A stretch of 64,000 bases of DNA from Chaetorhynchus papuensis (taxonomy: Eukaryota > Chordata > Aves > Passeriformes > Rhipiduridae): the NCBI GenBank assembly GCA_013396525.1, contig VWYX01001138.1:100165-164164 (forward strand), read 5' to 3'. This document shows positions 36,201 through 46,800 of this stretch, one piece after another (the first letter of the stretch is position 1; each line of letters opens with the position of its first letter). Under the pieces are notes generated by a model that did no database searches, was not told the origin of the DNA, and saw only the letters and a program-made list of their open reading frames with translations. The position numbers and the translations under genes are program-made.

Positions 36201-39200
36201 CAGCTGGGCAAAACTCCCCTCTGGCTCCAATCCCTCTGCAATCTGGCTGAGCCAGGGCAGAATTCGGCCTGTGGAGAAAGATAAACTGCTCCTGATCCCC
36301 CACTGCACACAACTGACCCTGTGCAGTCGCCCCGGGGAGCAGCGTGCAATGCCAATGCTTTCTTCCTTGGAAGGTTCATGTGCATAGAAAAAAGACCCAA
36401 TCCAGGCTACTAAAAATATCTGAAAACAAATTAATCAGGATCCTCGACACCCCTCCCTCGCTTCTGACCCAATTGTACGACAGCAATGATGACAGGAGAT
36501 GCCCAAACCCCTGCGAGCGGCAGCTGCCACCTTCCCGCTCCATCACCCGCCCAACGCCTGGCACAGGTGCTGGTCTGAGGTCCTGGGCAAGATAAGAGCA
36601 GGGTCCAAGCCCTAGTGGGGGGCATGGCCACGATATGCCAGGGTGGTCCCTGCTTAACTCCACTGGCAGCACTCAGAGCTCCAGGGGTTGCCAGGGATGA
36701 TCCAGCCACTCCCAGCTGTGCTGATCCCATCGGACAGGCACCTGGCTGGACAGAGCTCCTTGAGACCCCCCCTCTGCCCCTGAGGTCTGAGCCCTTCGGC
36801 CCTGATGGGGCCCAGATGCAAACCAGGCTGCCTGGTGGGCAGGAGCAGCACAGGATCAGTGCAAGATCGGTGTGGGATTGGCGCAGGATTGGGGCAGGAT
36901 CGGCACTTTGCAAACTTGCACTAAATACTTGTATTCTAAAAATGCTGTGAGAAGTGGGTTGTGGGGCCAATGGCAGCAGTTTGGCCAAGCTGGTGGCCAA
37001 TGCACCCCAGATCCCAGTACAGCCAGTGATGAATGACTGGTGCCCTCTCCCCTGGAAAAGCCTTGGGGTCCCTGGGGAAGGGGGGACAAAGGCTTTGCAA
37101 ACTGCTCAAGGACCCAAACTTTCACAGTCCTCCGAGTCTATCACAGCCTTTCCTCCCCGTGAGCTGTGGCTTTCAGCACCTGACGCTGCAGAGGGTCCCC
37201 AACACCCTCACCACAGGGAATGGGAAGGCCAGGACCAGCAGCAATGCTGCCACACACGTCAGGAGCAACAGCAGCTGGCGAGCCCAGTGCCTCTGCTCAG
37301 GAGCCCCTATGGTGGCAGAGGGAAAGCCCCTGAGAGCATTTAACCCTGGATGAGGAAGGATCCAGCCAAACAACACCAGGGACATGTGCTCTGGATGCAT
37401 CTTTGCCCCTGGTCCACATGCAGGAACGGCTCTTGCAACAGAAAATCAGCAGCAGCCAGAACCTCCCAGTCAGCTCCAGCCCCAGTCCCAGTCCCAGCCC
37501 AGCCTTGTGGAAGGCTGGAGTAACCCTTGGGCAGCCCCTTGGTGGTCACAGGGTGATGGGCACTGCCACCACCTCCAGACCACCAGCTGCAGCTCCTGCA
37601 GCCCCCAGAGCAATGCCCCAGGTCTGGTGCAGAAACCCCAAAAGAAGCAATGAAGGAGTTGGCACTGGCTTGGCTGTTCCTCCAGAGACCAGAAGTGGCA
37701 AAGCCAGTGACAACCATTGCCCAGCACCCAAAAGGAGGTGGCCCTGCTCCAGCACACACTTACAAGGTCTCTTTGATCAGATTCGCAGCTCAGGATCTCA
37801 CCAGCTGCCCTGATTGCTTTCTCGTCATTCAATATTTATGTAAATAGCAACTTTGGTTCCTGGAGTAAATCTGCCCTGAATTGCATGTGAACGATGGCAG
37901 CACCATGGCCGTGAGGAGCCAGGATTGCTAAACGATGCCGATTATGAAATGATGTCACAGATGCAGATGGGTAATGATTTTCTCTAAAGATGGGAAATGG
38001 GTTTTGCAGGGCAAACACGACCAGGGCACGCTCCATTATCATTACTGGATAAATGCTTTGTTGATTATTTTAAGGCAGGACAACATGGGATGGATGCGCT
38101 CACGTCCCCAACGCGCACGGACAGAGCGGGTTCCTCACGCCCAGCCTCGCGTGGGCCGATCCTGTTCCTGTGCACAGTTGTGGAGCTGGAGGATGCCATG
38201 GCTCTGCCTGCAGCTCCTCCCCACTGGGCAGGGAACTCTCCTACGCCACTTCCAGCATCAAAACACAGGCAGCCACTCTGCCCCAATGGGTTTCAAGTCT
38301 CGATAGTGGTTCCAGGAGGATGAAGTCTGTGCGGGGCAGGACAGCCAAGGGTGACTCCCCAAGGTCACCCCGGCACCTGCCTGCCCGCTGCAAGCACAGT
38401 CCAGGGAGTGATGCTGCTGCACTCTGGGGAATCCTCCGAGGCCTCAAGCCCACTGCAGGCTCACCGGAGGGAGAACCCCGCTCTTGGCAGCACTGTGGGC
38501 TCTGCCAGCGGCACCACGGCTCTGCCAGCTCAGAGGAGCAGGGCAGGCTCTGCCCCGCTCCCAGCCTCCCCCAGCATCCCACAGCTGCTGAGGGTGAGGA
38601 GGAGCACAGGTGGTGAGGAGGAGCACAGGTAGTGAGGAGGGGCCAAGTCCCTCAGCTCAGCAGCCCCCAGGGTCCACCTGGCACCACCACCTCTGCTCTG
38701 TCATGGCAGGGACAGTGGAGCCCCCTCCGCCGTGGGACCAGAGGTGGCCGGGCAGTGTGGCCACTTCTCACCCCAGGTCTGCAGCAGAACGCAGTGCCCA
38801 GCCAGTGAGATGAGGAGGGGGCTCCACTGGGTTCCCACGGCAGGTTGCCAGGGTGGAAGGGCTCAGAGCCCTGTGCAGGAAGTCAGCCCTGAGGGGAGGC
38901 CGAGGGCCTCCAACTGCTCCTCGGGAAGATGCCAGAGCAGCCCAGGAGCAGCACACGAGGGTGAAAGCAGGAGGTGAAGGTGCTGGTCCCTGCCCTGAGC
39001 CCATGGCCACCTCCACCTGCCTCAGGGAGCTCCAGGCCATGGGGACACGTCAGTATCAGCAGTGAACAGAACCTGAGATCCATCTCAGGGGCATCCCCTA
39101 CTCAGGCACCCGGCAAACCCTCGCTTGAGCTGCTCCAAACCTCTCACCGGCGCAGCAGCACAGCGACTCGGGGCTGAGCCCCTCGGCACCCCCAGCCCCC

Positions 39201-40359
39201 GGTCAAAGGCTCCTCCAGCTCCTTTGAGGTCGCTGGAGCAGGGTCCTGCCAGTCCTGGCCCCCCAGCAACGCCAACAGGGTCTCGGCCTCCCCATCCCTG
39301 CAGGATGCCATGCTGCCTGCCCCAGACAGTGCAGCCATCCCTCCTGGTAGCTTTCACACGACTCGGGAAGCATTTGCCACTCTGGAGCTCGCCAGGGCTC
39401 AGGGGGTGGGAAGGAGATGGAGCTGCAGAGCCTTTCTCCCAGGTTTGTCATTCCTTGCCTGGCAGACACACAGGCTGGATCCTGGGGACTCGGGAGTGAG
39501 AAGAATCCCCCTTAAATCGGCTGAACCCCAGGGACGGAATCAGGCCTCCTTGGGGGAGGGGGAGCCCTCACAACGCTCTGCCAGGCAGCGGCAAAGCACG
39601 TCCCCCTGCCCAGCCCTAACCCTGCCCAGGGAGGGGGACGCCGAACCCCAGGGAGCTCCGGGGACAGAGCCAAGGCCCGGTGGGGCTCAGGAGGGCCAAG
39701 CCGGGCCGAACCTGTCGAGGCCCCGGGAAGGACAAGGGGACGAGGGGATGCCCTTGCCCAGGCACCGCGAGGGCTTCCGGCATCCCCGGAGCGGCGGCTG
39801 CTGCGCTGAGGAGGGGGATGCCTGGCTCGTCCCCTCCCGCTCCCGGCGGCGGCTCAAGGTGCCCTCGGCCCGGCCGCACGGGCGGCCCCGCTGCCCGGCC
39901 CGATGCCCGGCCCCGCGGGATGCGGGATGCGGCCGAACCCCGCGGGTACCCCCGCACCTGAAGTCGCTGTAGGGGTGGATGATCCAGGCCCCCGCCGACT
40001 TGACGCGCTCCTGCTCCCGCTCCACCGCCTTCTGCGAGCCGAACATCCGCAGCGAGAACTTGTTGACGCCGGGCTGGAGCATCGCCCCGAACTGCCGCTG
40101 CATGAAGCTGGCCTGGCTCCCGCGGACCTCCTCGGCCGCATCCTCGCTCGCCCCCTCCTCGGCCGCCTTAGCCCCGCCGGGGGATGCGCCGCCGCCGCCG
40201 CAGGAGAAGGAGACCTTGGGCTCGCGGGGCGGCTCCGGGCCGGGGCTGCGCGGCGGTTCCCCGCGACGGCACTCGCCGTTCGGGGACCCCTTCCCGCCGC
40301 GGCCCCGCGCCCGCCCCGTCGCCGCCGCCCCGCCGCGCTTGGCCGCATCGGCCGCCTCC
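30295..40359 (-). CDS. HCN2: HCN2, cyclic-nucleotide-gated pacemaker channel (8 exons, 5' end in gap)
   Basis: Minus-strand exons: 39958-40359 (5' end in gap), 34255-34678, 33355-33516, 32500-32718, 32200-32346, 31697-31937, 31383-31547, 30295-31247. The phases join to 904 readable codons including the stop. Exon 1 has the KGSPNGEC segment and the FMQRQFGAMLQPGVNKFSL block. Exon 2 holds S1 to S4 with the basic S4 ([20 protein letters not shown]). Exon 4 has the filter CIGYGKQAP. The C-linker and cyclic-nucleotide-binding domain follow, with the cAMP-contacting Arg in RRTASVRADTY. The long Pro/Ser/Ala-rich tail ends in SRLSSNL; the terminal SNL is the known TRIP8b-binding tripeptide. The channel carries the Ih current in neurons and heart. 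Position beside POLRMT and BSG separates it from HCN1 and HCN4. Confidence 0.96.
35769..35781. repeat. Poly(C) run of 13 in HCN2 intron 1
   Basis: A 13-base C homopolymer, prone to sequencing error. Intronic. Confidence 0.9.
35866..35895. promoter_or_regulatory. RFX X-box-like palindrome next to CRE-like site in HCN2 intron 1
   Basis: ATTGCCGTGGCAAC at 35866-35879 matches the palindromic RFX X-box (GTTRCCATGGYAAC) at nearly all positions. TGATGTCA, a CRE/AP-1-like site, follows within 10 bp. Regulatory role is inferred. Confidence 0.4.
36851..36905. repeat. 11-bp minisatellite, five copies, HCN2 intron 1
   Basis: Five contiguous degenerate copies of an 11-bp unit (CAGGATCGGTG-like). Confidence 0.85.
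37790..38080. other. AT-richer non-repetitive island in HCN2 intron 1
   Basis: About 290 bp of lower G+C than the flanking intron, without simple repeats or a recognisable transposon. It contains homeodomain/POU/FOX-like words (ATATTTATGTAAATA) and an AP-1/CRE-like TGATGTCA. It could be a conserved enhancer; only a cross-species alignment could show this. Confidence 0.3.
38593..38640. repeat. 19-bp tandem repeat, 2.5 copies, HCN2 intron 1
   Basis: Two exact copies of GGTGAGGAGGAGCACAGGT and a partial third. Confidence 0.9.
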
Positions 40360-40550
40360 NNNNNNNNNNNNNNNNNNNNNNNNNNNNNNNNNNNNNNNNN
40401 NNNNNNNNNNNNNNNNNNNNNNNNNNNNNNNNNNNNNNNNNNNNNNNNNNNNNNNNNNNNNNNNNNNNNNNNNNNNNNNNNNNNNNNNNNNNNNNNNNNN
40501 NNNNNNNNNNNNNNNNNNNNNNNNNNNNNNNNNNNNNNNNNNNNNNNNNN
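40360..40550. other. Assembly gap (191 N)
   Basis: A run of N across the 5' part of HCN2 exon 1. It probably contains the HCN2 start codon and the Pro/Gly-rich N-terminus. Confidence 0.99.
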
Positions 40551-40682
40551 GGGGCCGGGCGGCTCCGCAGCTCCCCCCGCCGGCGCAGCCCTCGCCGGTG
40601 GGACCGGCTACCGGGACCGACCACCGGGACGGGCCATCCACCTTCCGCCCCGACGGCCCCGGACTCCCGGCAGTGCATCCCC

Positions 40683-40717
40683 GGTGTGGTGTGGTGTGGT
40701 GCGGTGCGGTGCGGTGC
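40683..40717. repeat. Pentanucleotide repeat, three GGTGT then four GGTGC
   Basis: Seven tandem 5-bp units with one base changed midway. It lies in the G+C-rich 5' flank of HCN2. Confidence 0.9.
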
Positions 40718-42820
40718 GGGGCTGGCCGCTCTCCCCGCGGGGCTTCGCCGCCGCCAGCCCATCCGCCTCGCCGCTGAGGGAGCACTACCTAACCCCGGGC
40801 CGGGGATGGACCCCGTCGCCTCGCCAGGTACGGGAGCTTTGCCCTCCCACCGCCCCAGGGACCCACCGCTCCAGCGCTGAACCCCCTCTGAACCGAGCTG
40901 GCGGCAGGAGGAATCCCCCGAGGTGTGGAGGGAGAGACCCCGCACCGGCGCTCCAGGACAGGGCCAGCACCCGAAGTTGGACACCGGACACCCGCCAGCG
41001 GGGCCGATGCTCCGGGAACAGGGCATCGGGACCGGCACCTCGTGCCCTCTGCCCCGGGAACGGCATCGTCCGGCTGCGGCTCCCCCGGGCTGCGAGGTGT
41101 CGGGGATCGCCGGAGTGAGCAGCGCGGGTGAGCCCCGAGCAGCCCCGAGCAGCCGCACGCGGGGCCGGAGCCGCCCCAGCCCGAGCCCGTCGGGTCAGGG
41201 AGCCGCGTGGGAGCGGGGCCGCGGCGGTGGCACCACCTGGTGCCACGGGACAGAACCGCACCCGGAGCGCGTCCCGCGGCCGCGGCGGAGCCAGCGCCGC
41301 GCCAGGGGCGGGGACCGAGAGCCGCGGACCCTGCACTGAGCCCCACGGCAGGAGACACCCCAAAAGTCGCGCTGCGGACCACAGCGGCCTCGTTCTGCAG
41401 TGTCACGCCCCGGGCTTGGCACGGCTGCGTCCAAGAGCAGCCCAGTTCTCCAAACCATTCCCGGGGCACAGCGCTGCAGCCCCTCAGCTGCCCCCAGCCC
41501 ACGGAGACACTGATTCAGCCTAACCTGAAGGCGAGGCTGGAGATGCCGGAGCCAAGAAGTGAGGCAGCAGCTCAGGGCTCACCCCGAGGCGTCGGGAAGC
41601 AGGGGCTGAGCAGGGTCCCCGTGGTGCCTGGAGCATCCCCCCTCTCTCTGGAACAGAATGGGGCACCACACCAGGGGCCTGTTTGTGCCATCCCTGCCCA
41701 AGGCTCGATGTGGCAGCCCCTGGACCACGGCAGAGCTGTGCCACAACTCACCAGGACAGCTGCAACCCAGCAGAGAGCAGCAAGGTGCCGCTCCATCCCC
41801 TGCCCAGCTCTCGGAGCTGTTGTCCCCCCATCCCTCCCCAGCCAAACAAAAGGCATAAGTGGTGCTTTGTGCTCTGGCGCAGCGCGGGGTCAGACAGGAC
41901 CCATAATCCTCATCAAGGAAATTAAGACATGCATTGATTTTTCACCAGGATGGCACAAGGCCGGGGCTGTGAGAACCTTGCATAACCCATTTACACGGCA
42001 CAGCCACGCTGTGATGGCACAGCAAGGCAGAGGAACGGGCAGGAGGGACCCAGCCACCACGGCACCAGGCTGCCAGCACTGCCACCCACCCTGCCACCGC
42101 CTCTCTGGGCACAGGGTGGCCACCACAGCCATGCTCCCCTCTTGTCCCATTGCAGGCAGGGACAAGTGTCTGGCTACAGAGCAAGGCCATGGTTCAGTCA
42201 CTTGCCAAGGAGCAGAGCAGACATGGCACCTTAGGCCAGCTGGGCACACAGGGTCGCTGCTCTTCAGCCCACGGCCTCTGCTGCCTGTCCAGGGGCAGGA
42301 ATGCTGGCAGAAAGCCCCTGAGCTCAGGGCTGCCAGCGGAGAAGGGACTCCCCACCAGATCCTGTCCTGGCCCCAGGGCCCTGCTCTGTGCACAGAAGTC
42401 TCACACCTTTGCTCTCTCCTGCTGCAAAGGGCAGGAAAAAAACAAACAAACCTAGGAAACCTGCTTAGGGAAGCACGAGACACACAAACAGCAGGGCCTG
42501 TGGGGGCTCCTCAAGGCTGGGGCTGATCCTTGATCCCACAGGCACAAGACCTGAGGAACTGTGGAGGGGGGTAAGGGGAGATTGTCCCACACAGGCAACT
42601 GAGCCCCAGGGCCCCACGCTCCCTCCAGGCTCTGCAGAGCAGGGAACACCCCTCCCTCCCTCCCCCTCCATGAAGGCTTTTACACTCGTCAAGCTGCATC
42701 GCCTCAGCAATTAGAGGGCAGCCAGAGCTGGCACCAAACTGAGACACAGCATTGGTGTTCTGCAGCCAGAGGATCAGGCAGCGCAGAGGGAAGAGACCAA
42801 AGTCCAGAGGTGGAAAAAAG
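40718..42820. other. HCN2 upstream region, no gene seen
   Basis: About 2.1 kb between the HCN2 5' end and the BSG 3' end. The first 700 bp are CpG-rich and probably belong to the HCN2 promoter. No exon, RNA gene or transposon was recognised. A locally AT-richer patch lies at about 41900-41950. Confidence 0.5.
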
Positions 42821-43801
42821 AGAGAGGAATCATCTTTATTTGTGAAGTGTTAACAGATGGAACAGTTCAATGCTACCCAGCAGTAAAGGTGTTAGACTCC
42901 CCTGAGCACTTGTCTGCTCGCAGGCCCCCCACATCACGCACACACTGCGATGGCTCAAGCACAAGCACACGCTGTTAAAACCTTAAAACCGCCCCCAGCC
43001 CTGGCTCACCCAGCCCCCTCCCCACTGCAGAGACATGAACAACCCATGGAATAAGTTACAGCAATCATTTATCCAGCATCCAGCTCCTGGGCTGCCTGTT
43101 TTGGAGTAACCAAGAACAGCTTGGCAGGAGCTGACTGGGAATCTGCCTGACAGGGACATGCCAGGAACGTGCCCTTTGCCAGGGAAAGGTGCAGCCTTGC
43201 TCCTGGTGATGCACTGGGAAAGACACAGAACCCTCTTCCTGAACCCTCTGGTCAGATCAGGTCATCTCCCAACAGCCACCAAAGCAGCTCCTCCCTCACC
43301 CCCACAAGCAGGTGGGACACGGCTGCACTCCCATCCCCCCCTCCCCACTCTGTACCAACATAAAATAACCTAGGACAGAGACAGCCAGAGACCCTAGACT
43401 ACCAGGAACAAAGGATTTACATTTACAGGTAGAAAAACCCTCCCACGACTCTTTAAAAAAAAAAAAAAAGTGTATTTTATACTCTACAACTTAAGTTTCT
43501 TTAGAAAGTGAAGTAACTGAATCGCAAGGACGCACTAGAATATTCCATGGTGCTATTTTACCAAAAAAAATTAGAAGAAAACAAAATTGCCCAGACGAGT
43601 TCTTCATCTACACAGCACCTGGCAGGAGAGAAAGAAAAACCAGTTAGATAAATCCTGTTGGCACCAGTACTGGGCTAGAAAGGGCTGGTGAAGCCCATGC
43701 TGGGCCAGAAGAGCCTCTGACTTCTCCCAGAGACCCTCAGCAGGCTCAGACACTGCAGCTCTTGCCCCAGGCTCTGCCCTGGCACTCACCTGGCCCCGCT
43801 C
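42821..43801 (-). other. BSG: BSG 3' UTR with poly(A) signal
   Basis: AATAAA on the minus strand (plus TTTATT at 42835-42840) lies about 960 nt after the BSG stop. The first 400 nt of the UTR (43400-43800) are AT-rich and include a 15-base A-run on the plus strand at 43455-43469. No competing gene is visible. Confidence 0.65.
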
Positions 43802-46800
43802 TTAGTTTGCGTTTCTCTGGCGGACGTTCTTGTCCTTGTGGTTTGTGGCATTGCTCTTCCTGGGAAGGGAGAAGGGGTGTGAGGAAAGGGAGAGCAGAAA
43901 GCTCCCCCACCACCCCCCCTCAGCCATTAATGCCATTCAGGTCCAAGCAGAGGGTGCAGATCAGGCAGGAGATCAGATCCCAGAGCAGTGTCAGGCACCA
44001 GTGCCACCCCATGTGCCAGCCCCAGGTGTGTGTAGTTCACACATGGGGACATTAAATGACCCATGGGGGGACATCTCCCCCCCCTCAGCACACTGAGTAT
44101 TATCCCACACCAGCCAGCTTTTATCTTCAGAGCAGATTCCCCAGCTGGATGGGATCTGCCAGTACAAATCTGGCTAAATAGGAAAAGGCAAGGTACTCAC
44201 AGTGGTGCAGAGCCTCCATCATCATCTTCACAGTCAGGAGAGCACAGAAAGAAAAAACAAAATACAGTCAGGGAAGAGGACATTCAAAGTGACCTCTGCC
44301 TCCCCTTAAAGCGGTGGGAACTGCATTCCAGGCAGCCATTCCACCACCACTTAAAACTGGGGAGGGTAGAGCTCCTCCGCTGAGATCGGCTGCCCTGATC
44401 CATCCCCTGTGCTCACCCCCACAGCACCAGGGCTTGGGATGGCTCCCAGACCCCAGCGTACTCACAGCAGGTAAAGGGGAAGCCAAACAGGATGTTTCAG
44501 GAATGGGGCTTTAAGCAGCAGCAGCAGCAGGAAGCCCTTCTCCCTCCCCACGTCGTGATATCAAAACAAACACCGCACACCAACCAACACGTTCTGAGCA
44601 GCACAGCTAAGGAAACACCTCTGCCAACACGTGCCAAGCCCTGCGGCCTTTCACCAGCTCCCTGAGATCTGCCACCTCCCAACAGGAGGCTCCCAGTTGT
44701 CTCCTTTGCTCCCCCATCACCTCTTCTCCAGCCCTGGCTCCCCTCGAGTCCCACGCTCCAGGCACTGGGGCTGCCCTGGGCACCAGGATCTGCTCACAGC
44801 TGGTGAGAGGACGGAGGCAGACACATGGCTGGAACTACCTTCTACTTACCATGTGAGGTGGCACCCAGCAGCAGAGAAAGGAAGAGTGGATAGGTAACAC
44901 CAGCAAGGATATCACCCCAAAGACAGGCCAGACTGTCCCAACCCCATGCCAGGTGACAGAAGTGCCCAGTTCACAGAAAGTACTGGGGGGAACTGGGTCA
45001 GACAGGCCTCACTGTCACCTTTCAGGAGGGGCAAAGCTACGGGGACTTTGGGGCAGAGAGAACCACTTTATCCCAGGGAAGTGTAAAGCTGTGTGTGTTT
45101 ACCGAAGGGGTGTGATCCTGTATCCTCATCCAGGAGCACCTGGGAACTTGAGCTCCTCTGGCCAAGGAGCATCAGGACATTTCAGCACATTCACCTGTCT
45201 GTCAAAGTATCTGCTACAGCTCTGGCAGGTCAGCACCCCTCAGACCTGGACTGGACTGATGCCATCACAAACCAGATCACACCACAGTGTTTTTGCTGGA
45301 AGATGCGGTTACAACATCCTGAAGACAGCACCTGCCTTCCAGCCAGGGGTGTCAGAGGGCAAAAGATCTGCCTGTGAAACCGCCTCGAGTGGAATTCCGA
45401 GCCCTGCAGTCAGGGGAGGGATCTGACCTTTAGCCTCTCGGCTGCACCTCTCCCGAGCCTGCTCCCTCGCAGGGGGCCAGGGGCCCTGCAGGATCCCGGG
45501 CAGGAAGGATACAGAGCATTCACACCGCATTGTTAACGGGATCAGATAAAGGAGGCCGTGAGCTGACACAATGCAGATCCTCACCGATAAGGAAAGGGAG
45601 GAGCTGGTGCTTCCAGAACAGATTAAAGATAGTACCGGGTCTTTGAGATCCAGGATGTGTGGATCTGATGACCCAAAACATCCTGAACTGAACACAAGTT
45701 AAGCTAAGCCTGGTCTTACAGAGCCACTGACACAGTCCCTCCCAGTTCTGCAGCACCACAAAAGCTCTGGCACTTATTTACAAACCACCTTGTCCAGAGT
45801 GGGAGCTGCCAGAGCAAATCCAGCCCCGCAGACACTCATGGGCAGCACTTGAGCAAAGAGCAGAGGAACTGGTGAGGCAAAGGGTCAGGCTGACCTGCAC
45901 AGAATCCTCTCTTGCTCCAGATCTCACTGCAGGACTGTGAAATAGCACAATTACAGGCAGCTTCGTGGCTGAAGTGGCATGGTACAGACTGGCTTCTCAA
46001 GTACCCTCAAACCACCCCTCCTCTGAGAAAGGGACCTCAGAACTCCCTACAAGCCCATCCTGCCTGCACCCTGCAAGCTACTCCATCTCCTCAGCAAGAT
46101 TCAAACCCAGGTGGCCTCTTACCGTCAGGAACCTCATCTGGCTTCCTCCTCTTCTCATAGATGAAGATGATGGTGACAAGAACGAGGACTTCTGCCACGA
46201 TGCCCAGGAAGGGCCAGAGCGCTGCCAGGCGGCTGCGGACGCGCAGGTTCACCGTGGCATCCCCGGTGCCGTAGGAGTTGGTGCCGTTGCAGAAATAGTC
46301 GCCCGTGTCCTGCTCAATATCCAGTTTGAGGATGCGCAGCTCTGTCTTGTTGCCAGTGGACTTGATGATGTATCGCCCAGAGGCGTTCTCGAGGAGCTGG
46401 AGGGAGGAGGAAGAAGAGGGGGTCTCAGGGCAGTGCTGACTGAGCACCACAGAAATCCTCCTTCCTGGGAGAGCTGAGCTTTGCAACAACGCTGGTGGCA
46501 CAAGCACCGGGCAGCAGGGTAGGCAGGAGGGGAGAAGGAGCAAACCACAGCACTCACCCCATGGCCACTTTTGTACCAGGACCAAGTGGTGACGGCAGGG
46601 AAAGAGGGATTCTTGCAGGTCAGCACACCCGTGTCCCCCTCATTCCCATGCTCAGACTTCTTGTAGGCCACCACCTGGGGGGGAACTAGGCAAGAGGAAA
46701 AAAAAAAATTTGGGTATCTTGTTATAGAAATCACATAGATTTGTGGTTCCTGAAGCCCACCTCACCAAAATCAGCTACCCCAAAACCTCAGTCAGGCTGT

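Noticed and set aside
37172..37180. TTCAGCACC, a REST/NRSE half site in HCN2 intron 1
   Set aside because: Only the left half matches. The right half (GGACAGCGCC) is absent at usual spacing.
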